From assembly GCA_964534845.1 (NCBI GenBank), contig CAZHPV010000026.1, positions 1-31,824 on the forward strand: a stretch of DNA of 31,824 bases, read 5' to 3'. A program made the translations under genes and the position numbers. The notes under the pieces are model-generated. The model ran no database searches. It was not told the origin of the DNA and saw only the letters and a list, made by a program, of their open reading frames with translations. The DNA is from CALCKU01 sp964534845. Its GTDB lineage: Bacteria; Pseudomonadota; Alphaproteobacteria; Caulobacterales; Maricaulaceae. Positions 1 to 8,642 of this stretch are shown piece by piece. Position 1 is the stretch's first letter; every line of letters begins with the position of its first letter.

Positions 1-11
1 GGGGCGGATAA
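1..11 (+). CDS. Possible last codons of the gene upstream of addA (addB expected)
   Basis: A TAA stop at 9-11 shares its last base with the ATG of addA (TAATG), preceded in frame by two glycine codons. Such an overlap is typical of translationally coupled genes. In alphaproteobacteria the gene before addA is normally addB, so this is probably the end of addB. Only three codons are visible and the identity is inferred from synteny. Confidence 0.35.
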
Positions 12-3000
12 TGGCGGGGTCTTCACAGACATTTGACGCGGATTACGCATCGGCTTCATCCGCTCAACAGGCGGCTGCTAACCCCCGTAAGACGTTTTTT
101 GTTTCGGCCAATGCAGGGTCTGGTAAAACCAGTGTTTTGGTTAATCGTGTCTCGCGCATATTGCTTACGGGGACGGTGCCGGAAAAAATTCTATGCCTGA
201 CTTATACCAAAGCGGCGGCAGCAGAAATGCAAAGTCGCTTATTTGAAACATTGGGTAAATGGTCGATTATGGAGGCCCAAGCCCTTACCGAAGCCTTGCA
301 GAAATTGTTAGGCGATGAGGCCGATCTGCCGCCCTTGGGCGAGGCGCGTACGCTTTTTGCCAAAGCGTTGGAAACGCCGGACGGGCTAAAGGTTCAAACA
401 ATACATGCCTTTTGTGAGCGTATTCTTTCGCGCTTTCCAATCGAGGCGGGCATTTTGCCGGGTTTTGAGCCGATTGATGATATTGAAATGCGTGAAATTC
501 GCGCCCAGACCCGAGAATTGATTTTACAAAAAGCGGCGCAAGAGACGACATCGGAGTTACATAATGCCGTGCAATATCTAGCGGGGCGTAAGGCCGACCA
601 GACCCTCGATCAACTATTTGCTTGGATGGCACAATCTGGGCCCGATATTACGGCCTGGGATGAAAGCGGTGGTGTGCGTGACTTGGCAACGGTTTTAGAC
701 CTGCCGGAAAATGGTTTACCTGTCTCGGATATAAAAGCTCAGGCGTGGGAGGCTGCCCCGAAAGCCGAGCTTCGAGCGGCCATGCTGGGCATGTTAGCGA
801 GCCCGAAAGATGATGAGCGTAAAGCGGGCGAGCTGGTTGGGCTGGCCTTATCCGAAACGGATCCGGTGCGGGCTTATGATTATTACGCGCAAATTATTTT
901 AAAAGCTGACAATACGCCAAATTCGCGCATTGCGACTCAGGCGACAGGACCAGCGGCGCTGGCTCTGTTTGGAAACTATGGCAAAATTGATACGCCGGAA
1001 AATCACCGCATGGCCGCGGTCGGGCAACGCTTGAAAGCCGCCGCTTGTTTGCGCGGCACCCGCGCTGTCTTAAGTGTAGCTAAAGCCTATCAAGAAACCT
1101 TTACGCATATAAAGCGCGCCAGACGGGGTCTTGATTTTGGTGATCAGATTAGTTTGGTTGGTAGGCTCTTAATGCGCTCTGAAGTCTCTGATTGGGTCGC
1201 CTATAAGCTTGACGGCGGGGTGGATCATATATTGGTTGATGAGGCCCAAGATACGGCTCCGCAACAATGGGATATTATTGACGCACTGGCAGAACCGTTT
1301 TTTCAGGATCATAAGGCGCGTAAAAGTCCGCGTACATTTTTTGCCGTTGGTGATGAAAAACAATCTATCTATTCTTTCCAAGGGGCCAAGCCGGAACAAT
1401 TTATCGGGAAAATTCAGGGCTATGAACGCAAAAATGGGCAAGGCGAAGTACGTATGCGTATGTCCTTTCGTTCTACCCCTGAAATTTTGCAATTTGTTGA
1501 TCAGATATTTGTTGAGCATAAATTTTTGCAGCGCATGTTTGATGCCCAGAAATATGTAACCGCCTCCGACCTTATCGGCCATACCGCATTCCTAAAGGAT
1601 GCACAGGGTCAAATCGAGCTTTGGCCCTTAGCCCCACGACCGGAAAAGCCTGACACGGCCCAAGCGTGGGATACGCGTCCTGTTGATGCTCTTCATGCCA
1701 CAGACTCTCGGGAAACACTGGCGCTAGAGGTCGCAAAACGGATCCGCGATATATTGGAGGTTGGCGAGAAAATCTACGATAAGGAAAGCCGGTCCTATAG
1801 GGCTATAACGGCCGGAGATATATTGATACTCGTGCGACAACGGAATGCTTTTTTCGAGGCGATTATTCGTAACCTAAAAAAGATGGACATAGCCGTTGCG
1901 GGGGCTGACAGGTTAAAACTGGGTCAATCCCTTGCCGTAAAAGACCTTTTAGCGCTGGCCCGGTTTGTGCTTTTACCCTCTGACGATCTCTCTTTGGCAG
2001 AGCTTTTAAAAAGCCCGATAATCGGGTGTGACGAGGCGGCGCTTTACGATCTGGCGCAAGGCCGGGGCGGGGTCAGCTTATGGCAAAGTGTTAAAGACAG
2101 GCGCGCTGATCTGGCGGGTATATTGCAGACGTTCATAACCTATTCCAGACGCTATGCCCCTTATGAATTTTTTGCCCGCATTCTGGCGATGAAAACCCCT
2201 GAGGGCGGGAGTTTTTTGCGGCGAATTTACGGACGTTTAGGGCTTGAAGCCAAAGATGCAGTAGAGGCGTTTCTGGGTAAGGCGCTAGCCTATCAAAGAC
2301 GCGAAGCGCCGTCTTTGCAGTATTTTGTGCAAAGTTTCGTAAAAGGCGAACAAGAGCTAAAACGTGAAATGGATGAGGCGCGCGGCAAGATCAGGGTGAT
2401 GACCGTACATGGGGCCAAGGGGCTTGAGGCGCCCATGGTGATTTTACCCGATACAACACAATTGCCCCGAGCACGGTCGCAAATGACGCCCTTTGAGGAC
2501 GGTTTTGTTTTGGCTGGAAACAAAACCCAAACTCCGGAGGCGGTTACGCCTTATGTTGAAGCGAAGTCGGACCGGCTTATGGAAGAATATTTCCGCCTGC
2601 TCTATGTAGCTATAACGCGGGCCCAGTCGCGTTTGATTATATGTGGCTATGCTCACGGACAAGAAAGTAAGGGCTATAGGGGTTTAGGATATAGCGAAGA
2701 TTGTTGGTATGAGCTGTGCCTTAACGCAATAAAAGCAATGGGTGCGGATATAATTGAGAGCCCCTTTGGCGAGGCTTGGTCTGTCGGGGCCGATAAAATT
2801 GCCGCGCTTAATAGCTCGCCTGCCAATGCTTCAACTAATCCAATCGGGCAGTCTCAAAACCTAGATAGTCCACTTCCGGATTTTCTAGGACATGCGGCGC
2901 AAATAGAACGGGTGCCCTATAAGCGGGTAACGCCCTCACATCTTTTAACCTCGCCTGAAAATTATAATCCGCCAATTCGGTCTCCTCTCAAGACCAGCCA

Positions 3001-3526
3001 TGCTGATCGGTTTAGGCGCGGAAACCTTATTCATAAATTACTGGAGCTTTTACCCGAAATAGAGATTTCGCGCCGCCGGTACGTCGCCCGAATATTCTTG
3101 GATCAAAATCGTGTTGACCCTGATATGGGTGAGGAGATTACCGCAGAGGTTTTTGCCGTGCTTGAGCATGCTGACTTCAAAATGTTCTTCCAAGACGGCT
3201 CATTTGCCGAAGTCTCGCTTGCGGGACAATCCAGTGCTCTACCAAAAGGCCTCTATCTGAACGGACAGATAGACCGCCTCAGCATCACGGATGAAACTGT
3301 TTACATTATTGACTATAAATCCAACAGGCCGCCGCCAAACACGCAAAATTCTGTGCCGCCCATTTATATGGCGCAAATGGCGGCGTACCGTGAACTGGCC
3401 CGGGAGATTTACCCGGATCACAAAATTGTGTGTGCTTTATTGTGGACGGACGGACCCTTTCTAATGGTTTTAGATGCAGAACATCTTGACCAAGCCTTGA
3501 CGGATGTCAGAGCGCAACTTACTTAA
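11..3526 (+). CDS. addA: Double-strand break repair helicase-nuclease AddA
   Basis: AddA is the UvrD-like helicase and nuclease subunit of AddAB, which resects DNA double-strand ends for RecA in the cytoplasm; it replaces RecBCD in alphaproteobacteria. The 1171-residue protein has the family's usual length. Helicase motifs appear in order: Walker A ANAGSGKTS near residues 33-41, motif II VDEAQDTAPQQW, motif III GDEKQSIYSFQGA, motif V VHGAKGLEAPMV and motif VI RLLYVAITRAQ. The C-terminal RecB-type nuclease is marked by GNLIHKLLE and by GQIDRL followed by IIDYKSNR, which carries the metal-binding D-YK. The ATG overlaps an upstream stop codon, implying coupling to a preceding gene, probably addB. 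trxA follows after a short gap on the same strand. Confidence 0.96.
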   Translation: MAGSSQTFDADYASASSAQQAAANPRKTFFVSANAGSGKTSVLVNRVSRILLTGTVPEKILCLTYTKAAAAEMQSRLFETLGKWSIMEAQALTEALQKLLGDEADLPPLGEARTLFAKALETPDGLKVQTIHAFCERILSRFPIEAGILPGFEPIDDIEMREIRAQTRELILQKAAQETTSELHNAVQYLAGRKADQTLDQLFAWMAQSGPDITAWDESGGVRDLATVLDLPENGLPVSDIKAQAWEAAPKAELRAAMLGMLASPKDDERKAGELVGLALSETDPVRAYDYYAQIILKADNTPNSRIATQATGPAALALFGNYGKIDTPENHRMAAVGQRLKAAACLRGTRAVLSVAKAYQETFTHIKRARRGLDFGDQISLVGRLLMRSEVSDWVAYKLDGGVDHILVDEAQDTAPQQWDIIDALAEPFFQDHKARKSPRTFFAVGDEKQSIYSFQGAKPEQFIGKIQGYERKNGQGEVRMRMSFRSTPEILQFVDQIFVEHKFLQRMFDAQKYVTASDLIGHTAFLKDAQGQIELWPLAPRPEKPDTAQAWDTRPVDALHATDSRETLALEVAKRIRDILEVGEKIYDKESRSYRAITAGDILILVRQRNAFFEAIIRNLKKMDIAVAGADRLKLGQSLAVKDLLALARFVLLPSDDLSLAELLKSPIIGCDEAALYDLAQGRGGVSLWQSVKDRRADLAGILQTFITYSRRYAPYEFFARILAMKTPEGGSFLRRIYGRLGLEAKDAVEAFLGKALAYQRREAPSLQYFVQSFVKGEQELKREMDEARGKIRVMTVHGAKGLEAPMVILPDTTQLPRARSQMTPFEDGFVLAGNKTQTPEAVTPYVEAKSDRLMEEYFRLLYVAITRAQSRLIICGYAHGQESKGYRGLGYSEDCWYELCLNAIKAMGADIIESPFGEAWSVGADKIAALNSSPANASTNPIGQSQNLDSPLPDFLGHAAQIERVPYKRVTPSHLLTSPENYNPPIRSPLKTSHADRFRRGNLIHKLLELLPEIEISRRRYVARIFLDQNRVDPDMGEEITAEVFAVLEHADFKMFFQDGSFAEVSLAGQSSALPKGLYLNGQIDRLSITDETVYIIDYKSNRPPPNTQNSVPPIYMAQMAAYRELAREIYPDHKIVCALLWTDGPFLMVLDAEHLDQALTDVRAQLT

Positions 3527-3560
3527 GCCGTGAGATTTGAAGTTTATACGGAGGGCCCTT

Positions 3561-3881
3561 ATGCCAACACAGCCTGTCACAGATAAAAGTTTTAAAGAAG
3601 ACGTAATTGATTCGAGTATGCCGGTTCTGGTGGATTTCTGGGCGGAATGGTGCGCGCCGTGTAAGCAAATCGGCCCTGTTCTCGAAGATCTTTCAAATGA
3701 AATGGGTGAGAAAATCAAAGTTGCAAAAGTCAATATTGAGGACAGTCCGGATACGCCCGCTAAATTTCATGTACGGGGTATTCCGACATTGATGATTTTC
3801 AAGGAAGGTCAAGTCGTGGCCACGAAAGTTGGTACGATGACGAAATCAAAGCTCACAGAATGGGTTTCTGAACACGTTTAA
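3561..3881 (+). CDS. trxA: Thioredoxin
   Basis: This is a small cytoplasmic disulfide reductase that recycles ribonucleotide reductase and other thiol enzymes. The 106-residue protein is one thioredoxin fold with the active site WCAPCK (Trp30, Cys31, Cys34) and the cis-proline loop GIPTLMIF. The Ala between the cysteines, in place of the commoner Gly, does not change the family. A TTG 24 bases upstream is in frame, but the ATG at 3561 has a good ribosome site (ACGGAGG, about 3548-3554) and gives the standard N-terminus. It follows addA closely and ends before a clear hairpin terminator, so addA-trxA is probably one transcript. It is a plausible electron donor for the NrdAB encoded 8 kb away. 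Confidence 0.96.
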   Translation: MPTQPVTDKSFKEDVIDSSMPVLVDFWAEWCAPCKQIGPVLEDLSNEMGEKIKVAKVNIEDSPDTPAKFHVRGIPTLMIFKEGQVVATKVGTMTKSKLTEWVSEHV

Positions 3882-3927
3882 AATGCGTCAGCCCTAATGC
3901 TTTCGGGCAGGTCTATTTTGCTAAGTT

Positions 3928-3957
3928 AAAACCGCCGCAAGTCCGGCGGTTTTATTT
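3928..3957 (+). terminator. Rho-independent terminator after trxA
   Basis: A 10-bp perfect stem (3928-3937 with 3944-3953, core ACCGCC/GGCGGT) with a 6-base loop runs into a T-rich tract. It lies between the convergent trxA and TonB receptor genes. The A-rich left arm could let it stop reverse-strand transcripts as well, though less efficiently. Confidence 0.85.
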
Positions 3958-3976
3958 TGTGGTCTCGAGAAAGGGC

Positions 3977-6115
3977 CTAGAAGCGCCCGCTTACTGTAAA
4001 TTTGGCATTAATCGGAGCCCCGACCGTAATATTATTATTTGTATGGGAATTCGGGAAATACTCTGTATCAAACAGGTTCTCAATGTTGACTTGTAAGCGT
4101 AGATCCTCATTCACATCATAATAAGCGGCGGCATCGACACGGGTGAAGCTTGGGAGTTCTACACTCGCGTCATTACCCGCAAAACTTTCATCCTGATAGG
4201 TCAGGCCTGCGCCTACACTAAATTGATCTGTGACTTGGTACTTGCTCCATATATTAAAGGTGTTTTCGGGCAATTCGCGAAGACGGTCGCCTTCAAATTG
4301 GAACTCAACGCCGTCGACGTCGATATCGGTTTCCACCTGATTACCGTCAAGATAGCTATAGCCAGCAGATATATACCACTGATCGGTTATATTGCCCTGA
4401 ATTTGGGCCTCAAAGCCCTGAATATCTGACGTGATAACATCAAGCGTGTCTGGGTTGTCATCTGAAACCTGAGGGGATGTGGACTCAATCTCGAAAACCG
4501 CCGCTGTGAAGCTTAGACCTTGCGCGAAGTCCCACTTCACGCCTGCTTCGAGGTTCTGGAAGACATCGGGTTCGAGGACATCGTCATCCCCGTTAATATC
4601 GGTGAATTGCTCACCGGAGCGGGGCAAGAACGTCTCAGAAAAGCTGCCATAAACGGAAATATTTTCTTTTGGCTTGTATATTAAACCGACACGCGGGGAA
4701 AATTCTTCATCAACACGCGTTCTTAGACCAAAACCTGAGCTGTCAGGGTCAACATTATCGACCTCAATGTCAAAGCGGTCAAACCGACCTCCTAAAATAA
4801 GATCAAAATGATCAGAGATCGCAATTTCATCCTGAATATAGGCAGAGACGACTTCGACACTCACACGGGTTTCATCATTTAAGTCCGTAAATGTGCTTGT
4901 CGCTGTTAGGCCCTCTGCATTTATACCCACACCGCCGACGAAATTAAACGATCCGTCCGGCGCAAACTGGATGAATTCCTGATCATCTCCATTTGTATCA
5001 AAGACAGAATTAAAACGGTCTTGATCAGAGGATGTATCAATATAATCGCCGCCGACGACAATAATATGCCCGATACTCCCTGTTTCAAATTCCCCGACAA
5101 GATTGCCCGATAAGAGAAAACGCTCGCGTTCAGTCGTATCAATATACCCATCCAGTTCAACGGCATTATTGACAGTATCAAATGCATCACTGGCGAAAAA
5201 GTTTGAATAGACTTTGTCATAATCACCATAAAAGGCGGTGAGATTACCCTTTATGTTATCGGAAAACTGGTGCTGAACTGTGGCATTAAAGACATGGGCT
5301 TCTAATGTGGTGAAATTGTTTTCAGGATCACCAAAGGTGATATCGACCAAATCAAAGGCGGGTGCGTTATCCAGGGACGGAATGCCCCGGTCAACAAAAC
5401 GCTCATGGTCAGCAAATTCATATGACAGATCAAGCGTGGTAGAGGGAGAGGCCTCCCAGCGCAGTGTGGGGTTAATGCCTATGCGGTCCCCATCGAAAAA
5501 ATCACGATGATTATTGAGATTTTCATAAGCCGCATTTAAGCGAAAAGCGACGGTATCACTCACGCTGTAATTTACATCCCCTGCTACGTCAAAGGCGCCG
5601 AAACTGTCGATCGAGGCTTTATAGCCGACAAACTGTTCATCCAAGACGCCCTTTTTTGTCACGCGGTTAATCAATCCGCCAGTACCGCCGCGACCAAAGA
5701 GCAGCGCGTTAGGTCCGCGCAAAACTTCAACCTGCTCCAGATTGTATAGCGAGCGGTAATATTGGACATCGTCCCTGACACCATCAATGAAAAAGTCGGC
5801 CGTTGAACGCACACCTCGAAAAACAACAGCGTCACGATGGCCTTCGCCTTGTGATTGGGTCAGGCCCGGCGTGTAAAGGACAATATCGCCAATAGACTCA
5901 AAGCCTTGTTGGATAATCTGATCCGCCGTTGTGATTGAAAGGGATTGCGGTACATCAATAATCGGCGTGGGCGATTTTAGAGCATTGACCTGATCTGCGT
6001 AAAGATATTGTCCACGGACGATTATTTCATCTGGATTTGACACGGATTGGGCAAATGCAGGCAATGAGAGCCCCGCCAAGCAGCTGGCAAATGTTAATGT
6101 GTGAAAATACTTCAT
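3977..6115 (-). CDS. TonB-dependent siderophore receptor
   Basis: This is an outer-membrane gated channel that imports ferric siderophores using energy from TonB-ExbBD. The 712-residue protein begins with a signal peptide (cleavage predicted after LPAFA, about residue 22), then a plug domain (DVPQSLSITTADQI, GFESIGDIVLYTPGL, VFRGVRS, the ligand-facing FFIDGVRDD and VEVLRGPNALLFGRGGTGG). A long beta-barrel follows, with alternating aromatic strands and acidic loops, ending in a C-terminal Phe (VSGRF) as outer-membrane barrels require. Features match the FhuA/FpvA/catecholate type, but the ligand cannot be read from sequence. No FecI/FecR pair or N-terminal signalling domain is visible. Two Fur-like boxes upstream imply iron repression. 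The gene sits alone between trxA and folC. Confidence 0.93.
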   Translation of the reverse strand: MKYFHTLTFASCLAGLSLPAFAQSVSNPDEIIVRGQYLYADQVNALKSPTPIIDVPQSLSITTADQIIQQGFESIGDIVLYTPGLTQSQGEGHRDAVVFRGVRSTADFFIDGVRDDVQYYRSLYNLEQVEVLRGPNALLFGRGGTGGLINRVTKKGVLDEQFVGYKASIDSFGAFDVAGDVNYSVSDTVAFRLNAAYENLNNHRDFFDGDRIGINPTLRWEASPSTTLDLSYEFADHERFVDRGIPSLDNAPAFDLVDITFGDPENNFTTLEAHVFNATVQHQFSDNIKGNLTAFYGDYDKVYSNFFASDAFDTVNNAVELDGYIDTTERERFLLSGNLVGEFETGSIGHIIVVGGDYIDTSSDQDRFNSVFDTNGDDQEFIQFAPDGSFNFVGGVGINAEGLTATSTFTDLNDETRVSVEVVSAYIQDEIAISDHFDLILGGRFDRFDIEVDNVDPDSSGFGLRTRVDEEFSPRVGLIYKPKENISVYGSFSETFLPRSGEQFTDINGDDDVLEPDVFQNLEAGVKWDFAQGLSFTAAVFEIESTSPQVSDDNPDTLDVITSDIQGFEAQIQGNITDQWYISAGYSYLDGNQVETDIDVDGVEFQFEGDRLRELPENTFNIWSKYQVTDQFSVGAGLTYQDESFAGNDASVELPSFTRVDAAAYYDVNEDLRLQVNIENLFDTEYFPNSHTNNNITVGAPINAKFTVSGRF

Positions 6116-6175
6116 TCTGGCTTGGGTCCTGATTACAGTTACGAAAAAGTGTGAACTCTACGCACTAATATTTTT

Positions 6176-6190
6176 GCGAATAGTTCTCAT
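6176..6190 (-). promoter_or_regulatory. Fur-like operator, promoter-proximal
   Basis: On the reverse strand this reads ATGAGAACTATTCGC, resembling the iron box at 6206-6224 but in opposite orientation. It lies directly upstream of a possible -10 TATTAG (6165-6170, reverse strand), where a bound repressor would cover the -35 region of the TonB receptor promoter. It is a weaker match than its neighbour. Confidence 0.5.
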
Positions 6191-6205
6191 TTACAGGCCT
6201 TGTAC

Positions 6206-6224
6206 GCAAATGAGAATGATTTGC
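6206..6224. promoter_or_regulatory. Fur-like iron operator upstream of the TonB receptor
   Basis: This is a 19-bp interrupted palindrome, GCAAATGAGAATGATTTGC, with six-base perfect arms. Its inner 7-1-7 pattern TGAGAAT-G-ATTTGCA resembles the Fur box. It lies about 90 bp upstream of the receptor start in a 199-bp AT-rich gap between the receptor and folC. Recognition by Fur rather than another alphaproteobacterial iron regulator (Irr, RirA) is inferred from the pattern. Confidence 0.7.
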
Positions 6225-6314
6225 AATAACTTTTATTAGAATATTTTTATTTTTTTGGAAAAGAAAAAAGCGGGTGGTTACGGAACCGCGCAAAAATCTG
6301 AGAATCGACCGTTT

Positions 6315-7631
6315 TTACGGCTTTGCGGATAGTTTCAGGACTTCGCCTGCCAGATAGAGTGAGCCGCAAATCAGAATGCGCGGCGTCGGGTTTGCGCGCT
6401 CAGAGGTGACGCTCTCTAAGGCAATATCGAGGGCGTCGGTAATGTTCTTTGCAATATATCCTGTCATAGCCCGCTGATTGGCAAGCCCGGTTAAACGATT
6501 AAGATCAAGGCTTTCATGCCCCGGAATCGGGACGCCGATCAGGGTTTTCGTCAGGCCTTCATAGGCTTCAAGAAAACCCTCTATATCCTTATTGGCCAAA
6601 ATACCCGTGATAAGGATAAGCGGGCGAGAGACCCGCGCTTCAAGTTCGGCCATAGTATTGGCAATGGCTCTGGCGGCATGTGGGTTATGACCTCCGTCCA
6701 GCCATAACTCCCCGCCCGTTTGGATGACCTTTTCTGCCAAAGGTCCAGTGGTTAAATTTTGCATACGCGCGGGCCAGCTGACCTGTGTTAAGCCCTTGGT
6801 AATTGCTGGGTCCGAGATTTGGAGATTTCTGGCAATGGCTATCGCCAGACCTGCATTGGAAATCTGGTGATTGCCTAATAAAGCTGGCGGCGGCAGGTCA
6901 AGCAGATTGTCTGCGGTCTGATAGACAAGTCGCCCATGTTGGCTATAGGCGCGAAAGTCCTGATTCCAGAAATAGGCATTTGCACCCACCTTGATGGCCT
7001 CATTTTCCAAAACAGCATTTGTTAGCTCGGATTGCGGCCCGATAAAAACCGGACAATGGCGTTTCATAATACCAGCTTTAGTACGCGCGATCGTGGCAAG
7101 GTCCTTGCCGAGAAACTCTGCGTGGTCATAATCTATCGGTGTAATGGCGGTACAGTCTGGTTCTATAACATTGGTTGCGTCAAAGCGCCCGCCTAGTCCG
7201 ACCTCGATTAAAGCGATATCTGCCGGCTGCTCTGAGAACGCCAGAAACATGGCGGCGGTTGTGGCCTCAAAAAAGGATAAAGGCGCGTCTCCGTTTGCCT
7301 GTCTGACGCGGGCCAATATATCTATAAGATAGCCGTCTTCGATTTCACGAGAACCAACAATAATGCGCTCACGAAAATGGACGAGATGCGGGGAGGTATA
7401 AACATGGGCTTTAAGGCCTTGCGCTTCTGAGAATGCGCGAAGATAGGCAATGGTAGACCCCTTGCCATTTGTTCCGGCAATATGGACGATGGGCGGGAGC
7501 CTGTCTTGTGGGCGCCCGAGCTTTTCGAGTACGCGCTCTATGCGCTCTAAGCCGAGGTCTATTTTTTTAGGATGTAAACGGCGTAGAGCATCAAGGGCGC
7601 GCTCAAGGTTTTCCGAAAGGGTGTTTGACAC
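6315..7631 (-). CDS. folC: Bifunctional folylpolyglutamate synthase / dihydrofolate synthase
   Basis: FolC adds glutamate to dihydropteroate and to reduced folates in ATP-dependent ligations in the cytoplasm, completing folate synthesis and retaining the cofactor. The 438-residue protein is a Mur-ligase-family enzyme: the P-loop is HIAGTNGKGST (about residues 50-60), followed by VYTSPHLVHFRERI, the central IEVGLGGRFDATNVI and ITPIDYDHAEFLG, and LWLDGGHNPHAARA in the C-terminal domain. Length is normal. It starts 17 bases after accD ends on the same strand, so accD-folC is probably an operon, as in many alphaproteobacteria. Confidence 0.95.
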   Translation of the reverse strand: MSNTLSENLERALDALRRLHPKKIDLGLERIERVLEKLGRPQDRLPPIVHIAGTNGKGSTIAYLRAFSEAQGLKAHVYTSPHLVHFRERIIVGSREIEDGYLIDILARVRQANGDAPLSFFEATTAAMFLAFSEQPADIALIEVGLGGRFDATNVIEPDCTAITPIDYDHAEFLGKDLATIARTKAGIMKRHCPVFIGPQSELTNAVLENEAIKVGANAYFWNQDFRAYSQHGRLVYQTADNLLDLPPPALLGNHQISNAGLAIAIARNLQISDPAITKGLTQVSWPARMQNLTTGPLAEKVIQTGGELWLDGGHNPHAARAIANTMAELEARVSRPLILITGILANKDIEGFLEAYEGLTKTLIGVPIPGHESLDLNRLTGLANQRAMTGYIAKNITDALDIALESVTSERANPTPRILICGSLYLAGEVLKLSAKP

Positions 7632-7648
7632 TAATCATGCATCCGAAA

Positions 7649-8560
7649 TCAGGCGTCTGAAGCTGCAGAGGTCGTAAGAGCGCCCGCGCTATCAGAGGTG
7701 TTATCAGCCGGGCTATCAGATTGCATAATGACCGATATCAGGCGGGCCAAGGTTTGCCGCATATCCTTTCGGTGTACGACCTGATCCACCATGCCTTTAT
7801 CTTTAAGATATTCAGCGCGTTGAAACCCGTCAGGCAGTTTCTCACGAATAGTGTCTTCAATCACGCGCGGGCCAGCGAAACAGATAAGGGCACCCGGTTC
7901 AGCCAGGTGAATATCGCCTAACATGGCATAGCTTGCCGTGACCCCGCCCGTTGTCGGATCACACAGCACGACAATATAAGGTAGGCCCGCTTCGCGTAAT
8001 CTTTGCACCGCAATAGTCGTGCGCGGCATTTGCATAAGCGATAAAGTCCCTTCCTGCATGCGAGCGCCCCCTGCAGCCGTAAAGGCGATCAAGGGTAATT
8101 TATGGGCAACAGCATGGTCGGCGGCCTGGATAAAACTTTCTCCGGCTGCCATACCTAATGACCCCCCCATGAAAGCAAAATTCTGAACCAGAACGACGGC
8201 TTTCTGGCCGTGAATGTCGCCTATGCCAATGGACATGGCATCTTGATCACCGGTTTTATTGCGGGCGCTTTTTAAGCGGTCCGTATATTTTTTATCATCT
8301 TTGAATTTTAGTGGGTCTTTGGCGACTTCCGGCAGGGCTATAGTCTCATAGAGACCGTCATCAAACGTATAGCCCAGTCTTAAGTCTGGCCCGATACGCA
8401 TATGATGCCCGGCGGGTGTCACATGAAGGAGCTTGGTAAGATCGGCACTAAAAACCATCTCACCGGATTTAGGACATTTGATCCAGAGATTATCTGGCGT
8501 ATCCTTTTTGGTAAAAATATTTTTGACACCGGGCGGGGTTAATTTTGTCAACCAATTCAT
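7649..8560 (-). CDS. accD: Acetyl-CoA carboxylase carboxyltransferase subunit beta
   Basis: AccD pairs with AccA to move the carboxyl group from carboxybiotin to acetyl-CoA, the committed step of fatty acid synthesis. The crotonase-like carboxyltransferase core is intact: FAFMGGSLGMAAGE, AFTAAGGARMQEG, DPTTGGVTASYAMLGD and AGPRVIEDTIRE. The ATG at 8560 gives the family N-terminus MNWLTKL; an ATG 60 bases further upstream would add a tail not expected in the family. The usual four-cysteine zinc ribbon is degenerate: Cys29 remains in KCPKSGE, but the partner positions are Ser in that motif and non-cysteine in VTPAGHHMRI. I recall a similar loss in Caulobacterales AccD but cannot verify it here. 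The GMC gene is divergent 82 bases away. Confidence 0.95.
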   Translation of the reverse strand: MNWLTKLTPPGVKNIFTKKDTPDNLWIKCPKSGEMVFSADLTKLLHVTPAGHHMRIGPDLRLGYTFDDGLYETIALPEVAKDPLKFKDDKKYTDRLKSARNKTGDQDAMSIGIGDIHGQKAVVLVQNFAFMGGSLGMAAGESFIQAADHAVAHKLPLIAFTAAGGARMQEGTLSLMQMPRTTIAVQRLREAGLPYIVVLCDPTTGGVTASYAMLGDIHLAEPGALICFAGPRVIEDTIREKLPDGFQRAEYLKDKGMVDQVVHRKDMRQTLARLISVIMQSDSPADNTSDSAGALTTSAASDA

Positions 8561-8642
8561 CCCGGTTGTTTGCCTCATTTTATACGGGTGGGCAATTATA
8601 TTTTTCTGTTGAAAAGGCATAAAGGTCTTTTAAGCTGTCCGT

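Noticed and set aside
1209..1559. Open frame of 116 codons within addA
   Set aside because: It covers the helicase core of addA in another frame; the product is basic and featureless, so it is a shadow of the real gene.
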